A stretch of DNA of 38,931 bases from Deltaproteobacteria bacterium (GTDB lineage Bacteria > Desulfobacterota > GWC2-55-46 > UBA9637 > GWC2-42-11). The DNA lies in NCBI GenBank assembly GCA_016223005.1, contig JACRPW010000013.1:1337-40267 (forward strand). Direction: 5' to 3'. Below the pieces are notes generated by a model. The model had not been told where the DNA came from, did not search any database, and worked only from the letters and a program-made list of their open reading frames with translations. This document shows positions 33,607 through 38,931 of the stretch, in pieces. Every line of letters starts with the position of its first letter. Within the stretch, counting starts at the first letter, position 1. The position numbers and the translations under genes were made by a program.

Positions 33607-35490
33607 TCACTCTCTCTTCCTCAATATCCTGAAGTCCCATGTCCGCAGTGTAAACCTCTCCTTATCAAAATACTCCAAAATCTCTATTGCTATTTTTCTT
33701 CCGCAACCAAGTATATCGCGAAACTCTGCTGCCTTGATTTTATTATTTTTCTCAATAAATTTTATAAGTTTTTCTCTTGCCATATCAAGCGTATCCTTTG
33801 AAAGATACACATCCTGCGCAATCTTAACAATCATACCCTTTTTTACAAGAATATCAAAGGTCTTTTGAAAATCCCCTCCCTTGTATTTTTGCCTTAACTC
33901 ATCCATCTTTGGCGGATTAAATCCATTTGTTTTAAAAACATTCAATATGTCTTCTTCAAATGGATTTTTGCCTTGTTCAAACTTATGTTTATGCCCTTTC
34001 AAGAATATAAAACCTTTATCCCTTTCAATACTGCTGTCTAAAATCATTTCATCTAATATTTCTTTAAATATTGCTGGTAAAATCTTATAGCCTGACTCTC
34101 TTAAAAGGCTGGTCTCTTCAATGCTGATTTCATCCGGTTTTGTTTTATGGAATTCCCCAAGAAACTTGAGCAGTCTTTGTTTTAAATCTTTAACCCTGTC
34201 CGCAAGGACAAGATAATTACCAAACTGCCTTACCCCTGATTTGATAATAAGAGAGGACAAAGCCTCGTTAGTCAAATTTATCTGCATCCGCATAAAATGC
34301 CTGTCCATGCCAAAGTCTTTGCCATTCAAGAGCATGGTCATTATACCTGATAGATTATCGCCATTAAGAATCTCAAATGCTTTAGTATTTGCACTGAACG
34401 GCAGAAGCACCCTGCCGCCGCCTATTGTCTTGGGGACAGATTTCAAATCTGTCCCCAGTCTTCTTAAAATAAATCTATCGTTTCTCATCATAACCATCGG
34501 GGTTTTTAGTTTTATCTTTCCAAATATCTTATCTCCTGCTTGCCCTTCTCCTTTCGCCTCTCCTAATACCACCCTTGCCAGAGTTTCAGAGGTCAAGTGG
34601 TGCAGTTTTAAGACAGTATAATTTTTTACAGGCTTTTCCATTGAATTTAAAAACTCAAATTCCACATCTGCCTCTAATGTAGTTTTTGTCAAATCAGCGG
34701 ACACAAGAAAATCACCCCTTTTGATTTCATTATGTGAAATGCCTGAAAGGTTCACTGCTGCCCGCTGTCCTGCTGTTATCTCTTCAAGGTTCCGATTGTG
34801 ACTCTGCAAACCTCGTATTTTTACTTTTATTCCTTGGGGTAGCAGCAGGACTTCATCACCTTTTGTTATCCTGCCAGATGCGGCTGTGCCTGTAACAACA
34901 GCGCCAAAACCTTTAACTGCAAATGAGCGGTCTATCGGAAGCCTGAAAAAACCGCCCAAATGTCTGGGAACAATCTCCTTTGCAGTATTGTAAATCTCTT
35001 TTTTCACCTCGTCTAATCCCTCACCTGTAACAAAAGAAAATGGGATAATATGAAAATAATTAAATGAAGTTTTATTTACCAAAAATGTTAAATCTTCTTT
35101 AACTTTTTCAATCCTACTTTTATCAACCAAATCAACTTTTGTAATTACAAAGAGCCCCTTTTGAACCCGAAGCAAGCGCATGATTTCAAGATGCTCCTTT
35201 GTCTGCGGCATTATCCCATCATCAGCAGCAACAACGAACAGCACAAGGTCAAAACCGCCTGCGCCTGCAAGCATATTTTTTATAAATCTCTCATGCCCCG
35301 GCACATCAACAATCCCACACCTTCTGCCGTCAGGCAGGTCAAAATAAGCAAAGCCTAAATCAATGGAAATCCCCCGCTCCTTTTCCTCTTTAAGCCTGTC
35401 AGTGTCTATATCTGTGATCGCCTTTATGAGAGAGGTCTTGCCGTGGTCAATATGCCCTGCAGTACCGATAATGAAAGGTAGTTTAGTCAT
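33607..35490 (-). CDS. selB: selenocysteine-specific translation elongation factor SelB
   Basis: SelB is the EF-Tu-like GTPase that brings Sec-tRNA to UGA codons with a SECIS element. The 627-residue protein shows the G domain (GHIDHGKTS at 12-20, [32 protein letters not shown]), beta-barrel domains II/III, and the C-terminal winged-helix array (from about 440 to the end, with [19 protein letters not shown]) that binds the SECIS hairpin. An in-frame palindrome encodes TDLKSVP at about residues 345-354. Its presence means the organism should make selenoproteins; selA, selC and selD are not in the window. It lies 62 bp downstream of rnpB in the same orientation. Confidence 0.95.
   Translation of the reverse strand: MTKLPFIIGTAGHIDHGKTSLIKAITDIDTDRLKEEKERGISIDLGFAYFDLPDGRRCGIVDVPGHERFIKNMLAGAGGFDLVLFVVAADDGIMPQTKEHLEIMRLLRVQKGLFVITKVDLVDKSRIEKVKEDLTFLVNKTSFNYFHIIPFSFVTGEGLDEVKKEIYNTAKEIVPRHLGGFFRLPIDRSFAVKGFGAVVTGTAASGRITKGDEVLLLPQGIKVKIRGLQSHNRNLEEITAGQRAAVNLSGISHNEIKRGDFLVSADLTKTTLEADVEFEFLNSMEKPVKNYTVLKLHHLTSETLARVVLGEAKGEGQAGDKIFGKIKLKTPMVMMRNDRFILRRLGTDLKSVPKTIGGGRVLLPFSANTKAFEILNGDNLSGIMTMLLNGKDFGMDRHFMRMQINLTNEALSSLIIKSGVRQFGNYLVLADRVKDLKQRLLKFLGEFHKTKPDEISIEETSLLRESGYKILPAIFKEILDEMILDSSIERDKGFIFLKGHKHKFEQGKNPFEEDILNVFKTNGFNPPKMDELRQKYKGGDFQKTFDILVKKGMIVKIAQDVYLSKDTLDMAREKLIKFIEKNNKIKAAEFRDILGCGRKIAIEILEYFDKERFTLRTWDFRILRKRE
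34431..34457. repeat. perfect 27-bp palindrome inserted in frame in selB
   Basis: TGGGGACAGATTT, one central base, then AAATCTGTCCCCA: two 13-bp arms around a single base. In the selB frame it encodes GTDLKSVP, a peptide also produced by palindromic insertions in unrelated bacterial proteins. Confidence 0.9.
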
Positions 35491-35552
35491 AGTTAAATGT
35501 ATAAGTGATTACAGAAGGAAGGTAGTCAGATATGATAAAACAAATTTAAAAA

Positions 35553-36056
<504 letters not shown>

Positions 36057-36662
36057 AGCCGTTTAACTTTTTTTTATCAATTGCCTGATTTGCTAATTCG
36101 TCTGCCTCTTTGTTCTTCTCTCTTCTAATATGTATGATACCATATGATTTAAAACCTTTCAATATATCAACAGCCTTATGATACAGCGGCTTTAAACCTT
36201 CACTTTTTATCTTATATTCCCCTTTTATCTGTTTCACTAAAAGTTCTGAATCAGCATATACACTAACCTCTTCTGCCCCTAATTCTTTTGCCGTTTCTAT
36301 GGCAAGAATGAGCGACTGATATTCAGCAGAGTTGTTTGTTGCAATCCCTATAAATCTACTTATTTTTTTAATGATATTTCCACTGCCGTCTTTTATAACA
36401 GCGCCGATGCCGGATTCCCCTGGATTCCCTCTGGATGCACCGTCAATATTGATTGTCAAATGCAATGGATTATATGGCAATCTGGATTTATTTTTATCCT
36501 TACAGATAAAGTGTTCAGATGCCTCAATGAGTATATCTCTTATTGCACCTCTGGAAAGTTGGGGATTCTTTTTGATGGTTTCCGCAAAATCAAGTGTTTC
36601 GGAAAGGTCTTTTAATATTTTATACTTGAGGTTGTTGTCCATTCAAGCAGGGTTTGTAATTT

Positions 36663-37400
36663 TCAGACGGAATGCTTTTTTTCTTCTGTTTCAAAGTTTT
36701 CAAAATATAGGATGCGATGACAATGTGGACAGAATATCAATTCATTTGAACCTTTTCTGATCTGTATGTATAATTGCGGCGGAATGCTCATATAACAGCC
36801 ATGACATGTTCCGTGCTTTACCTTTACAACAGCCATACCATTTCGTTTTTCCCTGATTGAGTCGTATTTCCTGATAAGTGAGGATGGCAGTTGTTTTGCA
36901 ATAACATCTCTTTCTTCCTTCATCCTGATTAGTGCCTCATCCCATTTCTCTTCTTTCTCTAAAAATTCATTTTCCAACCCTTTAATACTGGCAAGACACT
37001 GCTCTATACCCTCCTCCTTTCCCGTCACTAAACCTCTTTTTTCATCCCGTTTTCCTCTTAATTTTATGATTTCATTTTCTTTATTTATCTTATCTCTTTT
37101 TGCTGCATTTATTTCTTTAGTTATTGCAGTAAGTTCCTTTTCGTTTTTTACTATATTCATCCTATTTTCATTCTTTTTTATCCTTTCAACTGATATGGTT
37201 ATTTCGTCCTCAATGGTTCGCATAGCGCTTTCCATGTCATTCAGTTCTGTCTGAAGCGCGTCCAATTCCTGCCTTTTAACACCTATTTCCTTCTCTATCT
37301 TTTCTATCTCAAGGGGGTAATATTGTTTTCCTTCCTCTGTAGAATCTATCTCAAGGTCTATCATTTGAATCTTTTCTAATAAGTCTATTTTCCCCTGCAA
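36663..37400 (-). CDS. coiled-coil protein with C4 zinc ribbon (COG1579-like)
   Basis: This 245-residue protein is a long antiparallel coiled coil (about residues 5-180, rich in E/K/I/L) ending in a C4 zinc ribbon: HGTCHGCYMSIPP and FCPHCHRILYF. This is the COG1579 family, linked in other bacteria to nucleic-acid or chaperone-like roles; the exact role is not established. It lies between tRNA(CAT) and the RNase HI gene, next to rnpB, a common neighbourhood for the family. Confidence 0.85.
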   Translation of the reverse strand: MQGKIDLLEKIQMIDLEIDSTEEGKQYYPLEIEKIEKEIGVKRQELDALQTELNDMESAMRTIEDEITISVERIKKNENRMNIVKNEKELTAITKEINAAKRDKINKENEIIKLRGKRDEKRGLVTGKEEGIEQCLASIKGLENEFLEKEEKWDEALIRMKEERDVIAKQLPSSLIRKYDSIREKRNGMAVVKVKHGTCHGCYMSIPPQLYIQIRKGSNELIFCPHCHRILYFENFETEEKKHSV

Positions 37401-37423
37401 ATTATCTCCTTCTACTTAATAGT

Positions 37424-37499
37424 TGGTGGGCCCACCTGGGCTCGAACCAGGGACCGACCGGTTATGAGCCGGTGGCTCTTCCAACTGAGCTATGGGCCC
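37424..37499 (-). tRNA. tRNA with CAT anticodon (Ile2 or elongator Met)
   Basis: A complete cloverleaf on the minus strand: acceptor GGGCCCA/TGGGCCC, D-arm GCTC/GAGC, anticodon stem ACCGG/CCGGT with loop CTCATAA, T-stem CCTGG/CCAGG with loop TTCGAGC, discriminator A, and encoded CCA (37424-37426). Anticodon CAT is read as Met, or as Ile if C34 is modified to lysidine. The loop and variable-region sequence resemble Bacillus tRNA-Ile2 more than its elongator Met, but this is not decisive. It is not an initiator, since position 1 pairs with 72. Confidence 0.95.
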
Positions 37500-37531
37500 T
37501 CTGACATCAAATCAATAACTCAGAGTTTGTT

Positions 37532-37561
37532 ACTATAAAAAATTTATTAGTATAATGTCAA
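37532..37561 (-). promoter_or_regulatory. sigma-70 promoter for tRNA(CAT)
   Basis: On the minus strand a perfect -35 TTGACA (37556-37561) and -10 TATAGT (37532-37537) are separated by 18 bp, about 33 bp upstream of the tRNA 5' end. Confidence 0.75.
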
Positions 37562-37591
37562 GTAAAACTCAAAAAAAGTGCAATATTCAAA

Positions 37592-37620
37592 TTGACTTTT
37601 ATATCTCCAGATGGTAATAA
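37592..37620 (+). promoter_or_regulatory. sigma-70 promoter for the second nucleotidyltransferase/HepT pair
   Basis: TTGACT (37592-37597) and TAATAA (37615-37620) with 17-bp spacing; transcription would start about 20 bases before the ATG at 37648. Confidence 0.65.
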
Positions 37621-37647
37621 AAAATCGTTCCATCTAATGAAGCGGTC

Positions 37648-38097
37648 ATGAATAGAAAACATGAAATAATATCAACCCTGAAATCTTACTTCCAGAATAA
37701 AGCAGATACCTATGACTTGGATATTGCATTTCTCTATGGCTCATGGGCAGTTGGGCACCCAAAAGAGGAATCAGATATTGATGTGGCGGTTTTGTTCAGT
37801 CATGAGATGAATGAGGACAAAATATTTAATGCACTCAACACCATATCTCTTGATTTGACCTTAATTCTAAAACATGAAACAAATGCGATTTATATTGACA
37901 GAGAGTTATCCAAGCCTATGCTTCATTACAATGCCGTTGTTCGCAGCACCCCTGTTTTTATAAAGGATTTTACGAGATATGTTGATATTAAACTAAAGGC
38001 GATTTCTCAGATGGAGGACTTCACCATTTTTGGATTAAAATGGCAAAGAGAGATTGTAAACAGGCGATTGGAGGCTCTTCATCATGCCGGAGTTTAG
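37648..38097 (+). CDS. mntA: MntA-like nucleotidyltransferase antitoxin (second copy)
   Basis: This 149-residue protein is a minimal nucleotidyltransferase with the motif YGSWAVGHPKEESDIDVAV (G31-S32, D43, D45), preceded by a full N-terminal helix. It pairs with the overlapping downstream HepT-like gene (14-base overlap). MntA enzymes AMPylate HepT to neutralise it. It differs clearly in sequence from the 30520 copy, so it was acquired or diverged separately. Confidence 0.85.
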   Translation: MNRKHEIISTLKSYFQNKADTYDLDIAFLYGSWAVGHPKEESDIDVAVLFSHEMNEDKIFNALNTISLDLTLILKHETNAIYIDRELSKPMLHYNAVVRSTPVFIKDFTRYVDIKLKAISQMEDFTIFGLKWQREIVNRRLEALHHAGV

Positions 38098-38521
38098 ATA
38101 CTCAAAAGGCAGGATATTAGAATCCCTTGCCTTTATTACAAAAGAGATGGGTGAGTTTGAGTCTGACTACGAACTCAAGACATGGCAGGAGTATTCAACA
38201 GACACAAAACTGCAGAAACTTATTGACAGAACCATAGAGAACATATTGACCGCTGTCGTAGAAGTCAGCGGGGTGATATTAACAGAGAAAGATATAGAGG
38301 CGGATAGTTATCCCGATGTTATGCGAAAGACAGGAGGCTGTTTTGGTTTTAATGAGGGAGAAAAAGAGATACTGGCAAAATTTGCTGTTCAGAGAAATAG
38401 ACTTGCACACAGATACCTTAATTTCAGATGGCAGGTTGTAAAGTTTTATGTGGAAAATAGAGATATTTTAAAAAGGTTGGCAGGTTCAATTTATAAATAT
38501 GAGAAGGATAAGGAGGGTTAA
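38084..38521 (+). CDS. hepT: HepT-like toxin (DUF86/HEPN), second copy
   Basis: This 145-residue helical protein has the HEPN RX4H motif RNRLAH (R104, H109) followed by RYLNFRW. It overlaps the nucleotidyltransferase gene by 14 bases. The AAGGAGGG near its end serves as the ribosome binding site of sucC, so sucC lies in the same transcript as the toxin. As in the heme cluster, a housekeeping gene is placed directly downstream of a MntA/HepT pair. Confidence 0.83.
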   Translation: MPEFRYSKGRILESLAFITKEMGEFESDYELKTWQEYSTDTKLQKLIDRTIENILTAVVEVSGVILTEKDIEADSYPDVMRKTGGCFGFNEGEKEILAKFAVQRNRLAHRYLNFRWQVVKFYVENRDILKRLAGSIYKYEKDKEG

Positions 38522-38523
38522 CC

Positions 38524-38931
38524 TTGAACATCCACGAATATCAGGCTAAAGAGATTCTTGCAAAATATGGTGTAGCAGTGCCAAAGGGCAGTGTTGCATG
38601 GACACCTGATGAGGCTGAGGAGGCTGCAAAGTGTATCTTAAAAAATAACAAGGTGTGCGTTGTTAAGGCGCAGATACATGCTGGGGGTCGGGGAAAGGCG
38701 GGTGGGGTAAAACTTGCAAAGAGCCATCAAGAGGCAAAACAATTTGCAGAGGCACTCCTAGGCAAAAAACTTGTAACGCACCAGACAGGGGCAGAAGGCA
38801 AAGAAATAAAAAAGGTTTTGATAGAGGAAGGCTGCCAGATAGCAAGGGAACTTTATCTTGGGATGGTTGTTGACAGGGCTAAACAAAGGGTTGTTGTAAT
38901 GGCATCTCAGGAGGGCGGTGTTGAGATAGAA
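38524..38931 (+). CDS. sucC: succinyl-CoA synthetase beta subunit (ADP-forming), 5' part
   Basis: The window ends in the first 136 codons of sucC. The start TTG 38524 gives the standard N-terminus [21 protein letters not shown], and the ATP-grasp segment [20 protein letters not shown] is intact. SucC with SucD interconverts succinyl-CoA and succinate with ADP/ATP in the TCA cycle. AAGGAGGG at 38510-38517, inside the end of the HepT gene, lies about 6 bases upstream and supports the TTG start. Confidence 0.95.
   Translation, partial: MNIHEYQAKEILAKYGVAVPKGSVAWTPDEAEEAAKCILKNNKVCVVKAQIHAGGRGKAGGVKLAKSHQEAKQFAEALLGKKLVTHQTGAEGKEIKKVLIEEGCQIARELYLGMVVDRAKQRVVVMASQEGGVEIE

Overview
The window is an AT-rich, densely packed chromosomal segment from a Gram-negative, probably anaerobic bacterium. 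It carries LPS heptosyltransferases, outer-membrane-type lipoproteins, a class A RNase P RNA, a selenocysteine elongation factor (SelB) and the siroheme-dependent (Ahb) heme route. The order gmk-rpoZ-rel-ridA-rpmB and the Ahb/SelB content fit the Desulfobacterota/Nitrospirota neighbourhood. That placement is an inference; no 16S gene or phylogenetic marker was tested.

Layout. 1-3272 (+): gmk (partial), rpoZ, bifunctional rel, ridA. 3327-3518 (-): rpmB. 3674-7033 (+): uvrC, a class IV aminotransferase, a small lipoprotein. 7160-14137 (-): envelope glycosylation cluster of a WaaF-GmhB fusion, a WaaC-like enzyme, a PAP2 phosphatase, an ArnT-like transferase, a GT2 polyprenyl-P glycosyltransferase, a flippase-like membrane protein and a Trm112-like protein. 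14214-16094 (+): PpiD/SurA-type chaperone. 16099-23668 (-): xseA-xseB-ispA-dxs-tlyA-TPR lipoprotein-frameshifted lipoprotein. 23765-24301 (-): cspA and a degenerate tRNA-Thr. 24360-33160 (-): heme cluster cobA/hemD, ahbC (frameshifted), hemB, ahbD and an AhbA/B-like decarboxylase, with three toxin-antitoxin-like or nucleotidyltransferase modules threaded between them. 33607-37499 (-): selB, rnpB, RNase HI, a zinc-ribbon coiled-coil protein, tRNA(CAT). 37648-38931 (+): a second MntA/HepT-like pair and the start of sucC.

The most unusual signal is a set of about ten short tandem arrays that all have a 7-nt period but a different unit at each locus. They lie between genes, form the last codons and stop codons of several genes, encode in-frame peptide insertions, encode the linker joining two fused enzymes, encode most of a lipoprotein signal peptide, and enlarge an extension of RNase P RNA. 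They resemble the heptanucleotide STRR repeats known from cyanobacteria. Also notable: a PIN toxin module flanked by 41-bp direct repeats made from the 5' end of ahbD; a HemD reading frame running into a nucleotidyltransferase partner protein; an RNase HI tail encoded by the 5' end of rnpB; a palindrome inserted in frame in selB; and a 170-bp element with 17-bp terminal inverted repeats.
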